DNA of 15,714 nt from an uncultured Litorivicinus sp. (lineage in GTDB: Bacteria > Pseudomonadota > Gammaproteobacteria > Pseudomonadales > Litorivicinaceae): contig CALKMT010000012.1 in NCBI GenBank assembly GCA_938091715.1, forward strand, positions 1-15,714. Reading direction: 5' to 3'. The translations under genes were made by a program, and so were the position numbers. Numbering within the stretch: the stretch's first letter is position 1; every line of letters starts with the position of its first letter. Of this stretch, positions 1-7,320 are shown one piece after another. The notes under the pieces are model-generated. The model saw nothing but the letters and a program-made list of their open reading frames with translations. It ran no database searches and was not told where the DNA came from.

Positions 1-2217
1 GTCTTCCAAGTGGGTGATGGCTTTGCGGCCAACCATTCCAAGTCCTTTTAGTTGAACTTGCAAGGTTAAAGCATGGGTGCCAGCACTGGTGCTGGTATCA
101 GGGCGATCATAACTCTGGACTAGAGAGGCACGCCAGCAGCACGACTCGTACTCAAATCCCCAGGCAAAACGTTGCGTTCGATCCAGCGGCCGTGAAAAGG
201 CAAATCCTCCGCCGACCCGCCACCGCTCGTTGATGCCATACAGAGCGCTGGCTTCATAGGTGGTGACGCTGTCGTCGCTGAACCGGGTTCGCAGCGTGGC
301 CAGGGTGTCACTCGAGCCGCGATATTTTATCGCCAGAGCCCCACTGTCGATGCCCATGTCGTCGCGCAAGGTGGCCTCGGCGTTGCCAGAAAAGTTCTCG
401 CTAAAGGCCACTCGGGCTTCGCTGACCAGAGGAGATCGATCATCCGTTGCCAATGAATCGGTCAGGTTGGTTTTGCGATCCTTTAAATAGAAGGTTTGAC
501 CGAAATCCACGCGGATACGTTCGCGGCCGTCGGCGTCCCGAATGACTTTGTTGGACAATCCCAGCGTGACCTGTTCGGTATCGCCAATGCGATCGCCGCC
601 GGAGAACCGGCGCTCTGAGAATAATTGGGTAAAGCTAAATCCAATGGCGCCGGTATCGAAGTTGGGCTGGTCGGTTTGATCGTCGTGGCCAGCGATTAGG
701 TATTTAATCCTAGGCTCAATTCGATGTGTCTGGGTCCCATAGTCCTTGGCGATGTTGAGCCCCATGTCGAGACTGGCCCGGGGGACGACGGCGCCGGGGG
801 TTGCGTCTTGCGCGTCATCGGATGCTCGATCCAGTTGATAGGTGACCGCGTCAACACCGACCCGTGCGGTGGCATAGCCCCAGGTGCGGCGCAGGGGCAG
901 TGAGGACTGAAGTTGGGTTAGCAGACGGCTACCGAGTACCGCGGTCTCGCCGCTCAGGCCGGTGATGTCTCGATCAAAACGCACCAGCTCGGTTCGGGTG
1001 CTCCACTCACTGGAGTCATTCCAGTCCCCGGCCAGGGTGTAGTTAATTCTGGGCAATTCGCGATAGGGGTGCTGACTTAAGGCCGCATCCTTGTCGGCAA
1101 CGGTGTAGGTGTACAGCTTGCCCGACAAGGTGCCGCGCTCGGAGCGGTGGCTTAGGTTGGCTTGTACTGCCGGATAGTCGTCATTACCCAGGCCCACGAT
1201 GCCTGCGATTTCGCTGTCATATTCATCGTCCGATGCGTAGGCCGCCTCGGCGCTTGCAATGGTGGCTTGGCCTGGTTTTGAGGACCATTGCAACTCGGCA
1301 GCCTCACGATCGGTCTTGGTTTTATCGTCATCTGGCAGCAACCCAATCCGAGCGCTTAGGGTGCTTTCATTGTTGAACAGGTAGCGCTGTTCTAGGTCCA
1401 GTCCATTGCCTCGAAAGGCCAGCCGTCGTGGCGTGATTTGCATGTCGGCCTGAGGCGCTTGATTCCAATAAAAAGGGGCCTCAATCGACCAGTCTTCGCC
1501 GTCGGTCGCATTGGATTCGCTCTTGATCGTGGGCCACAAAAAGCCGGTTAAACGGCGTTCATCGACTGGGAATCCAATGATGGGAAACCAAAAGACCGGT
1601 ACGCCCTTGGCGCGCAAGGTCACGTTGCGTGCGAAGCCGCGGCCGGTATTGCGATCCAGCTTCATGTAATCAGAGCCAAGCTGCCAGGCGTTTTCCCCCG
1701 GCGCGCACTTGGTATACAAGGCGTCGCGGACGCGTAACACACCGCTACCATCCCGGGTCACACTCTCGGCGCTGCCGTAAACGTGCAAACCGTGGGCGAC
1801 AATTTCGCTGCCGTATAACTCGACTCGTCCGGTGTACAGGTTCAACGAGGCCGCATTGCCACGTACCAAGAACCGTGGTTCACGCAGGGCCACGTTGCCG
1901 ATCGCGTCACCGTCCCCGGAAACCCGAAACAAACTGATGTCGTCGGCTTCCAAAGAAATCTGCTGATTCCACAGGGCGGCATTGCCCTCGAGCACGATTC
2001 GATCAGTCCCGTCGTACGTCGATGCGTCGGCCCGAGCCTCGATTTCCGGGCCGGCCTCGGGCAGAGCGGGAGACAAATAATAGCCCCCACACAGCGGATA
2101 GCCCTCGGGGTCAGAAACCCAGTCCAGACGGTCGGCCAGGGGTTCGCCAAGGGCAAACGGCGCGGCCAGCAGGCTGGCAAATAGGGTGCGATAACGGAAC
2201 AAAAGCGAAGGTCTCAA
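1..2217 (-). CDS. lptD: LPS-assembly protein LptD (C-terminal end beyond the window)
   Basis: LptD is the outer-membrane beta-barrel that, with the lipoprotein LptE, inserts lipopolysaccharide into the outer leaflet. The reading frame stays open from about 2217 to base 1 (739 codons), close to the usual 750-800 residues, so only a short tail is missing. A signal peptide follows the start (hydrophobic run TLFASLLAAPFALG). An LptA-like periplasmic domain comes next, with FPVDERRLTGFLWP at about residues 215-235, then the long barrel ending in LKGLGMVG. The family's four cysteines are present: C43 (LCGG), C171 (TKCAPG) and adjacent C693-C694 (ESCCWRA), which make the inter-domain disulfides. The start is uncertain. 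There is no ATG; TTG at 2217 gives the better signal peptide and follows an in-frame stop, while TTG at 2202 leaves a more normal leader. It is divergent from djlA, as in enterics. Confidence 0.95.
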   Translation of the reverse strand, partial: MRPSLLFRYRTLFASLLAAPFALGEPLADRLDWVSDPEGYPLCGGYYLSPALPEAGPEIEARADASTYDGTDRIVLEGNAALWNQQISLEADDISLFRVSGDGDAIGNVALREPRFLVRGNAASLNLYTGRVELYGSEIVAHGLHVYGSAESVTRDGSGVLRVRDALYTKCAPGENAWQLGSDYMKLDRNTGRGFARNVTLRAKGVPVFWFPIIGFPVDERRLTGFLWPTIKSESNATDGEDWSIEAPFYWNQAPQADMQITPRRLAFRGNGLDLEQRYLFNNESTLSARIGLLPDDDKTKTDREAAELQWSSKPGQATIASAEAAYASDDEYDSEIAGIVGLGNDDYPAVQANLSHRSERGTLSGKLYTYTVADKDAALSQHPYRELPRINYTLAGDWNDSSEWSTRTELVRFDRDITGLSGETAVLGSRLLTQLQSSLPLRRTWGYATARVGVDAVTYQLDRASDDAQDATPGAVVPRASLDMGLNIAKDYGTQTHRIEPRIKYLIAGHDDQTDQPNFDTGAIGFSFTQLFSERRFSGGDRIGDTEQVTLGLSNKVIRDADGRERIRVDFGQTFYLKDRKTNLTDSLATDDRSPLVSEARVAFSENFSGNAEATLRDDMGIDSGALAIKYRGSSDTLATLRTRFSDDSVTTYEASALYGINERWRVGGGFAFSRPLDRTQRFAWGFEYESCCWRASLVQSYDRPDTSTSAGTHALTLQVQLKGLGMVGRKAITHLED

Positions 2218-2231
2218 TCCAGTACTGGACC

Positions 2232-2259
2232 ACTATAAGCAGATATCTGGCAATTCAAA
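2232..2259 (-). promoter_or_regulatory. Candidate sigma-70 promoter for lptD
   Basis: On the minus strand a -10-like TATAGT (2237-2232, five of six consensus bases) lies 16 bp downstream of TTTGAA (2259-2254), a weak -35. Transcription would begin near 2225, only about 8 bases before the TTG at 2217 but about 23 before the TTG at 2202. The plus strand of the same AT-rich patch also reads TATAAG (2234-2239), which could serve divergent djlA. This is inference from motif matching; I saw no clear sigma-E-type site. Confidence 0.3.
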
Positions 2260-2277
2260 AGCTAGACTGAAGCAGTC

Positions 2278-3039
2278 TTGGTTGTGGTGGTGGTTGTGAT
2301 TGCCTGGTGGGGGGCACCAATTGGTGCGTTAGCGTTGTTGCCGTTTGGGCTGTGGGCGTCGCTGCTTGGCGCCGGCATGGCCGGGCTATTGAGTCGTTGG
2401 CGTTGGATGCGCTGGCACGACAAGTTGCGTGACGACCGGGTGATCCAGCGCGCGTTCTTTCGACTTCTGGGTTGCGCCTGCAAGGCCAGTGGGGCGGTCC
2501 AGCCAGAGCATATTCAAGCCACCCGGGGATTAATGCAGGCCTGGGATCTCAGCCTGTCGGACCAAGACTCGGCGGTCAAAGCCTTTAATGTCGGCAAGTC
2601 GGGTATCGATTATCGGTCGGTGCTGGCCCGGTTGGCGGCGCGCTGCGATTCCCGGATGTTGCGGTGGATGTTGGCGGTTTGGATCGTCTGGGTGACGCGG
2701 GCGGCCTATCAATCTTTGCAGGCCGAGGCCTTGGTCGGCGAAATACTCAAGGGTCTGGGGTTGCCCGCAGGCGCCCTGCGCCTGAAACGAAATCCGCCTC
2801 CGCGGCCCCAGCCTGCATCCGTCCAGCCTCAGCCGCTCTCCCCCTGGACGGTGCTGGGTGTTGCACCAGGCACCCGCGGGCCCGTGCTCAAAAAGGCGTA
2901 TCGCAAAGCCATGGGATCGGTACACCCAGACAAGGTCGCGGCGGCCGGCGGCGATGATTCTCAGATCGAAGCCGCCAAGATCAAAGCTCAAGCCATTCAG
3001 GACGCATGGGCCAAAGTGAAGCACCACGCAGGTCGCTGA
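2278..3039 (+). CDS. djlA: DjlA-like membrane-anchored J-domain co-chaperone
   Basis: DjlA is an inner-membrane co-chaperone that stimulates the DnaK ATPase and affects envelope stress signalling. Residues 8-38 form a hydrophobic, glycine-rich segment, matching the family's single N-terminal membrane anchor. A TerB-like helical domain follows (about 55-180), with AVKAFNVGKSG resembling the AFRVGKS stretch of E. coli DjlA. The C-terminal J domain (about 190-253) starts at PWTVLGVAPGT and keeps the essential HPD tripeptide at residues 216-218. The total of about 253 residues is near normal. The start is unclear: an in-frame stop at 2263 limits it, TTG at 2278 is the first candidate, and in-frame GTG codons follow at 2284, 2287, 2290 and 2296 within a GTG-rich stretch. 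No strong ribosome-binding site distinguishes them. It is divergent from lptD and lies about 50 bp before rpe. Confidence 0.88.
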   Translation: MVVVVVVIAWWGAPIGALALLPFGLWASLLGAGMAGLLSRWRWMRWHDKLRDDRVIQRAFFRLLGCACKASGAVQPEHIQATRGLMQAWDLSLSDQDSAVKAFNVGKSGIDYRSVLARLAARCDSRMLRWMLAVWIVWVTRAAYQSLQAEALVGEILKGLGLPAGALRLKRNPPPRPQPASVQPQPLSPWTVLGVAPGTRGPVLKKAYRKAMGSVHPDKVAAAGGDDSQIEAAKIKAQAIQDAWAKVKHHAGR

Positions 3040-3089
3040 TTCGCAACGGGCATTGTATGATGGCCGACTTTTACCGGTGGGACCCTTGC

Positions 3090-3761
3090 ATGCATGACTT
3101 TTTGATCGCTCCGTCCATTTTGGCGGCCGATCTGGCCAACCTAGGGCACGAGGTGGACAACGTCCTGGCGGCGGGCGCTGACATCATTCACTTCGATGTG
3201 ATGGATAATCATTACGTTCCCAACCTGACCTTTGGCCCATCGGTTTGCTCGGCGCTGCGTAAACACGGGGTAACCGCGCCCATTGACGTTCATCTGATGG
3301 TGCGTCCGGTGGATGCCCTGATCGGTATGTTTGCTGACGCCGGGGCCAGTTGGATCACCTTTCATCCCGAAGCATCGGATCACGTTGATCGATCCCTGTC
3401 GATGATCCGGGAACGTGGCTGCAAGGCGGGTTTGGTGTTGAATCCTGCGACGCCGCTTGATCCCCTGCGGTATGTCTTGGACAAGCTCGACGTGGTGCTG
3501 TTAATGAGCGTTAACCCGGGTTTTGGCGGCCAAAAGTTCATCCCGGGCGTATTGGACAAGATCGCGGATACCCGCCAGTTTTTAGATCAGCACGGGGCCA
3601 CGCATGTGCGCATCGAAGTCGACGGGGGCATTGGGCCCGCCAACATTGCCGAGGTGGCTCAGCGTGGCGCGGACAGTTTTGTGGCAGGCTCGGCCATCTT
3701 CGGTCAGCCGGACTACGCGGTGGTGATCGAGCAGATGCGCGCCCAATTGGCGGCCTTGTGA
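3090..3761 (+). CDS. rpe: Ribulose-phosphate 3-epimerase
   Basis: Rpe interconverts ribulose 5-phosphate and xylulose 5-phosphate in the pentose phosphate pathway. The 223-residue TIM barrel matches the usual 220-225. Active-site features are visible: LIAPSIL with S9, HFDVMDNHYVPN with H34 and D36, DVHLMV with H68, MSVNPGFGGQ, and VDGG with D178. By homology H34, D36, H68 and D178 bind the divalent metal, and D36/D178 act as acid and base. ATG at 3090 places LIAPSIL where the family has it and is preceded by GGTGGGA (about 3076-3082); ATGs at 3057 and 3060 would add an unmatched extension. A TATGAT at 3056-3061 could be a -10 box, though its -35 is poor. The stop overlaps the gph start by four bases (GTGA), making this the first gene of the rpe-gph-trp run. 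Confidence 0.96.
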   Translation: MHDFLIAPSILAADLANLGHEVDNVLAAGADIIHFDVMDNHYVPNLTFGPSVCSALRKHGVTAPIDVHLMVRPVDALIGMFADAGASWITFHPEASDHVDRSLSMIRERGCKAGLVLNPATPLDPLRYVLDKLDVVLLMSVNPGFGGQKFIPGVLDKIADTRQFLDQHGATHVRIEVDGGIGPANIAEVAQRGADSFVAGSAIFGQPDYAVVIEQMRAQLAAL

Positions 3762-4417
3762 AACTGCAGTCACTGATTCGATCGGGATCGTTACAGGCTG
3801 TGCTGTTTGATTTTGATGGCACCCTGGTCGATAGCGTGCCGGATCTATCGGTGTCGGTGGATGCGACGCTGGTTCAGTTTGGCCACCCACCGGTGGGCGA
3901 ATCTCAAGTTCGGGACTGGGTCGGCCGGGGCGCGTGGCGCTTGATCGAACAGGCCTTCGAAGGGTTGGCATCGGCCCAGGAAATTGAAGCGGCATATCCA
4001 TGGTTCTTGGCCCATTACCAGATCCAATGTGCGGTCAATCCGACCTTGTACGCCGGCGTAGCCCAGGGCTTAGCTACCATTCAGGCCCAGGTTCCAACGG
4101 CTCTGGTCACCAACAAGCCGATGGCTTTTACCGAGGTCATGTTGCAGACCTTGGGCCTGTCCTTTGACGTGGTGTACGGTGGGGATTCTGTCGCCAACAA
4201 AAAGCCCGCGCCGGACATGTTGCTCCAGGCCTGCCGGGACATGCAGGTATCGCCGCAGCAATGTGTCATGATCGGCGACTCCAGTAACGATTCCGAGGCC
4301 GCGCAAGCACTGCAAATGCCGGTTGCGCTGTTCTCCAATGGCTACAACCACGGGCAAGCCGTTGAGCGAGCGAACCCCGATCTGATTTATGACAATTTTA
4401 GCGAGTTGGTCGCATGA
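3758..4417 (+). CDS. gph: Phosphoglycolate phosphatase (HAD superfamily)
   Basis: Gph hydrolyses 2-phosphoglycolate, a product of oxidative DNA damage and repair, to glycolate in the cytoplasm. All four HAD motifs are visible. Motif I is FDFDGTLVDS, with nucleophile D18 and acid/base D20. Motif II is VTNK with T118. Motif III is KKPAPD with K148/K149. Motif IV is MIGDSSND with D174 and D178, the Mg2+ ligands. The 219-residue length is normal, and the region between motifs I and II fits the helical cap of this subfamily. The GTG start at 3758 overlaps the rpe stop by four bases, and its TGA overlaps the trpE ATG at 4414, so translation is probably coupled on both sides. The order rpe-gph-trpE is conserved in pseudomonads. 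HAD substrate assignments are often loose; the context supports this one. Confidence 0.93.
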   Translation: MKLQSLIRSGSLQAVLFDFDGTLVDSVPDLSVSVDATLVQFGHPPVGESQVRDWVGRGAWRLIEQAFEGLASAQEIEAAYPWFLAHYQIQCAVNPTLYAGVAQGLATIQAQVPTALVTNKPMAFTEVMLQTLGLSFDVVYGGDSVANKKPAPDMLLQACRDMQVSPQQCVMIGDSSNDSEAAQALQMPVALFSNGYNHGQAVERANPDLIYDNFSELVA

Positions 4418-5928
4418 TGATTCCTTCTTCTGACCGCCTAAAGGAACTGGCTGATCAGGGTTTCCGCCGGGTGCCAGTGGCCAGCGTTGTGCTGGCCGAC
4501 ATGGAGACACCTCTTTCGTGTTACCTAAAGTTGGCGGCTGGACCGTACAGCTACTTGCTGGAGTCAGTTCAGGGCGGGGCGCAATGGGGTCGTTTCAGCA
4601 TGATCGGCCTGCCCTGTCGCGAGCGGATTGAATGCCATCAAGGCACGATGCGTCGGTTTCAAAACAATCAAGTCGTCGAGACCTGTCAGCCCGAATCGCC
4701 CTTAGATTGGGTCGCCGAGTATCAGACGTCCTTGGCGGTGGCGCCTCCCTCGGCGGTACCCGAGTTGGACTTGCCAAAATTTACGGGCGGCTTGGTCGGT
4801 CACTTTGCATACGACACGGTGGCCATGGTCGAGCCCCGGATTGCCGCCAGTTTGCCCGCTGACCCGGGCTTGGACACGCCTGAAATTCTGTTGTTGCTCA
4901 GCGAAGAAGTGGCGGTCTTTGATAATTTGTCGGGTCGATTGTATGTGATTACTCACATCGATCCGGCGGCGCCAGATGCTCGGATTCAGGCCGAATCCCG
5001 ATTGCGCATCTTAAATGACAAGCTTCAGCGCGCCTTGCCCGCCAGCACTTTTGATTCGCCGGTCTTTGACCCGATCACCGAGGGCGACTTTGTGTCCGAG
5101 TTTGGTGCGGACGGCTATCGTGCGGCGGTCGATACGGTCAAACAATACATCACCGCGGGCGACTGTATGCAGGTCGTGCCCTCTCAACGCATGAGCCTGC
5201 CGTTTCAAGCGCCGCCGTTGAATCTTTACCGGGCGCTACGCCGTTTGAATCCCTCGCCCTACATGTATTTCGTTGACTGCGCGGACTTTCATATTGTCGG
5301 CAGCTCGCCGGAAATTTTGGCTCGCTTCGAGGACGGCTTGGTCACGGTCAGGCCCATCGCCGGCACCCGCCAGCGGGGCGCCAACGAGCTCGAGGACCAG
5401 GCCCTGGAAGCAGACTTGCTGTCCGATGCCAAAGAGCTGGCCGAGCATTTAATGCTGATTGATTTGGGCCGCAATGACGTCGGTCGAGTGGCACAACAAG
5501 GCACCATCAAGGTCACCGACCAAATGGTGGTCGAGCGTTACTCGCACGTGATGCATATCGTCAGTAACGTGACCGGCAAAGCTCTGGAATCCTTGACCGC
5601 CATTGACGTTCTCAAGGCCTGCCTGCCCGCCGGCACCCTATCCGGTGCGCCAAAAGTTCGAGCCATGGAAATCATTAACGAGCTTGAGCCGAGTCGCCGG
5701 GGTATTTATGGCGGGGCCGTGGGGTATTTAGGCTGGGAAGGCAACATGGACACCGCGATCGCCATTCGGACCGCAATCCTAAAAGATCAACAACTGCACG
5801 TTCAGGCCGGAGCCGGGGTGGTGGCTGACTCGGATCCTGAAAGTGAGTGGCAAGAGACATTGAAAAAATGCCGCGCGGTATTTCGTGCCGCCAGCATGGC
5901 TCATGCGGGGTTAAAAGAGAGCGAATGA
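4414..5928 (+). CDS. trpE: Anthranilate synthase component I
   Basis: TrpE makes anthranilate from chorismate, using ammonia delivered by TrpG, in the first committed step of tryptophan synthesis. The 504-residue protein is full length. An N-terminal domain carries LLES at 48-51, the motif forming the tryptophan feedback site in known TrpE proteins, so feedback inhibition is expected. The C-terminal chorismate-binding domain shows PIAGTRQRG (from 314), LIDLGRNDVGR, SGAPKVRAMEII (GAPK at 411-414) and GGAVGYLG. The start is the ATG at 4414 overlapping the gph stop; a second ATG follows at 4417. Its own stop overlaps the channel gene at 5925. The glutamine amidotransferase partner TrpG is not adjacent but lies about 800 bp downstream, beyond the channel gene. 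Confidence 0.97.
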   Translation: MMIPSSDRLKELADQGFRRVPVASVVLADMETPLSCYLKLAAGPYSYLLESVQGGAQWGRFSMIGLPCRERIECHQGTMRRFQNNQVVETCQPESPLDWVAEYQTSLAVAPPSAVPELDLPKFTGGLVGHFAYDTVAMVEPRIAASLPADPGLDTPEILLLLSEEVAVFDNLSGRLYVITHIDPAAPDARIQAESRLRILNDKLQRALPASTFDSPVFDPITEGDFVSEFGADGYRAAVDTVKQYITAGDCMQVVPSQRMSLPFQAPPLNLYRALRRLNPSPYMYFVDCADFHIVGSSPEILARFEDGLVTVRPIAGTRQRGANELEDQALEADLLSDAKELAEHLMLIDLGRNDVGRVAQQGTIKVTDQMVVERYSHVMHIVSNVTGKALESLTAIDVLKACLPAGTLSGAPKVRAMEIINELEPSRRGIYGGAVGYLGWEGNMDTAIAIRTAILKDQQLHVQAGAGVVADSDPESEWQETLKKCRAVFRAASMAHAGLKESE

Positions 5929-6740
5929 TGCGCCAGCGATTAGCCGAATCTTTGGATTCCGGTCGACTCCATCAGATCATCATTGGTGTTATTTTGGTCA
6001 ATGCGGTGGTGATTGGCCTGGAGACCTCGCGCACATTGATGGACAACTACGGGCCTTGGCTGATTGGGTTGGACCGGCTGTTTTTGGCGATTTTCATCGC
6101 CGAAGCCATCGCCAAGTGGGTGTCCTTTGGCTCCAAACGCTACTTGCGCGACCCGTGGAATCTGTTCGATTTGGCCATTGTCTTGGCGTCATTGATCCCA
6201 GCGACTGGGCAATTCGCCACCCTGGCTCGTTTGGCACGGCTGCTGCGCGTATTGCGCTTGGTGTCGGCGTTTCCAGAGTTGCGTTTGGTGGTCCAAACGC
6301 TCGTTCGCTCCATCCCCAGCATGGGCCATGTGGTGCTGTTGATGTCGATCATCTTTTACATCTACGGGGTCGCAGGGTTTTACCTGTTTAACCAAATTGA
6401 CCCACAGCACTGGTCCAGCCTGGGCATCTCGTTGCTCACCCTGTTTAGGGTCGTAACCTTGGAGGACTGGACCGATGTCATGTATGCGGCCATGGAAGCC
6501 TCGCCCTGGGCATGGATTTATTTCGTCAGCTTCGTGGTGTTGGGCACCTTCGTGGTGGTGAATCTGTTTATTGCTGTGGTCCTAAACAACTTGGATGATG
6601 CCAAGAACGAGCGCATGCAGGCGCTCCGCGATACACCCAGCATCGAAAATATTCTGCGCGAACTGGACGAGACTCAAGCCGCGCTGGCGTCGTTGCGCAA
6701 GCAACTGAGTGCCCACAACGATCAGGACAAGCCCCAATGA
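5925..6740 (+). CDS. BacNaV-type voltage-gated cation channel with TLEDWTD filter
   Basis: This is a single-domain six-helix voltage-gated channel of the NaChBac/BacNaV type, which works as a tetramer in the inner membrane. Of 271 residues, likely segments are S1 17-37, S2 46-66 (E60), S3 78-94 (WNLFDLAIV, D82), S4 97-113, S5 133-155, pore helix and filter 165-184, and S6 195-220. S4 has four arginines at every third position (R102, R105, R108, R111), so the voltage sensor looks intact. The filter is TLEDWTD at 178-184; typical sodium-selective relatives have TLESW. Residues 239-262 form a heptad pattern (I240, I243, L247, L254, L257, L261), the expected C-terminal coiled coil. AAGAGAG lies about 7-10 bases before the start. 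ATG at 5925 overlaps the trpE stop and its stop overlaps trpG, so it sits inside the trp operon. Ion selectivity cannot be read with certainty from sequence. Confidence 0.9.
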   Translation: MMRQRLAESLDSGRLHQIIIGVILVNAVVIGLETSRTLMDNYGPWLIGLDRLFLAIFIAEAIAKWVSFGSKRYLRDPWNLFDLAIVLASLIPATGQFATLARLARLLRVLRLVSAFPELRLVVQTLVRSIPSMGHVVLLMSIIFYIYGVAGFYLFNQIDPQHWSSLGISLLTLFRVVTLEDWTDVMYAAMEASPWAWIYFVSFVVLGTFVVVNLFIAVVLNNLDDAKNERMQALRDTPSIENILRELDETQAALASLRKQLSAHNDQDKPQ

Positions 6741-7318
6741 TCTTAATGCTCGATAATTACGACTCTTTTACTTATAACTTGGTGCAGTACCTATTGGAGC
6801 TTGGGGCACAGGTCGAGGTACGCCGTAATGATCAGGTCAGCGTGGCTGAAGTCATGGCCATGAATCCGGCAGGCGTAGTCATCAGTCCTGGGCCCTGTAC
6901 GCCCAAAGAAGCGGGCATCTCAGTGGATTTGATCAAGGCCTGCGCTGGACAGATTCCAACCCTTGGGGTGTGCCTAGGACATCAATCCATGGCGGCGGCC
7001 TATGGGGCCGAGATCATTCGAGCCCCGCGCATTATGCACGGCAAAACCTCGGCGATTACGCATGACGGCCAAGGGGTATTCGAAGCCCTGAAAAATCCGC
7101 TGACGGTGACCCGCTACCATTCGTTGGTGATCGATCCGGACACCTTGCCAGAGGGTTTTGAGATCAGCAGTTGGAGCCACGATGAGCAGGGCGAAAACGA
7201 GTGCATTATGGGCGTTCGACATGCTGCGCTCGGACTCGAGGGGGTTCAGTTCCACCCCGAGTCAATCCTGTCCGAGCAGGGGCACGAGCTGATGAATAAC
7301 TTTTTGAAGCGAGTCTAA
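6737..7318 (+). CDS. trpG: Anthranilate synthase component II (glutamine amidotransferase)
   Basis: TrpG hydrolyses glutamine and passes ammonia to TrpE. The 193-residue class I amidotransferase is complete. It opens with MLDNYDSFTYNLVQYL, carries GPCTPKEAG, and has the catalytic triad: C79 in GVCLGHQS, and H173 and E175 in VQFHPES. It is a stand-alone trpG, not fused to trpD as in E. coli. Such proteins often also serve PabB in folate synthesis, which may apply here, but the trp context makes anthranilate synthesis the main call. The ATG at 6737 overlaps the stop of the channel gene by four bases, and its TAA is two bases before the trpD ATG. Confidence 0.96.
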   Translation: MILMLDNYDSFTYNLVQYLLELGAQVEVRRNDQVSVAEVMAMNPAGVVISPGPCTPKEAGISVDLIKACAGQIPTLGVCLGHQSMAAAYGAEIIRAPRIMHGKTSAITHDGQGVFEALKNPLTVTRYHSLVIDPDTLPEGFEISSWSHDEQGENECIMGVRHAALGLEGVQFHPESILSEQGHELMNNFLKRV

Positions 7319-7320
7319 TC

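Noticed and set aside
2530..3027. Long minus-strand open frame (165 codons) opposite djlA
   Set aside because: It is antisense to a convincing DjlA with an intact J domain and has no recognisable motif; high-GC DNA often leaves such open shadows.
3040..3089. Possible trp leader peptide or attenuator before the rpe-trp operon
   Set aside because: The 50-bp gap is too short for a leader peptide plus alternative hairpins, and no run of tryptophan codons or T tract is present.
3582..4001. Minus-strand open frame spanning the rpe/gph junction
   Set aside because: It covers conserved active-site codons of two well-supported plus-strand genes and shows no family signature.
5925..6740. Potassium channel as an alternative identity
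   Set aside because: The filter TLEDW lacks the TVGYG-type sequence of potassium channels and fits the BacNaV filter and C-terminal coiled coil.
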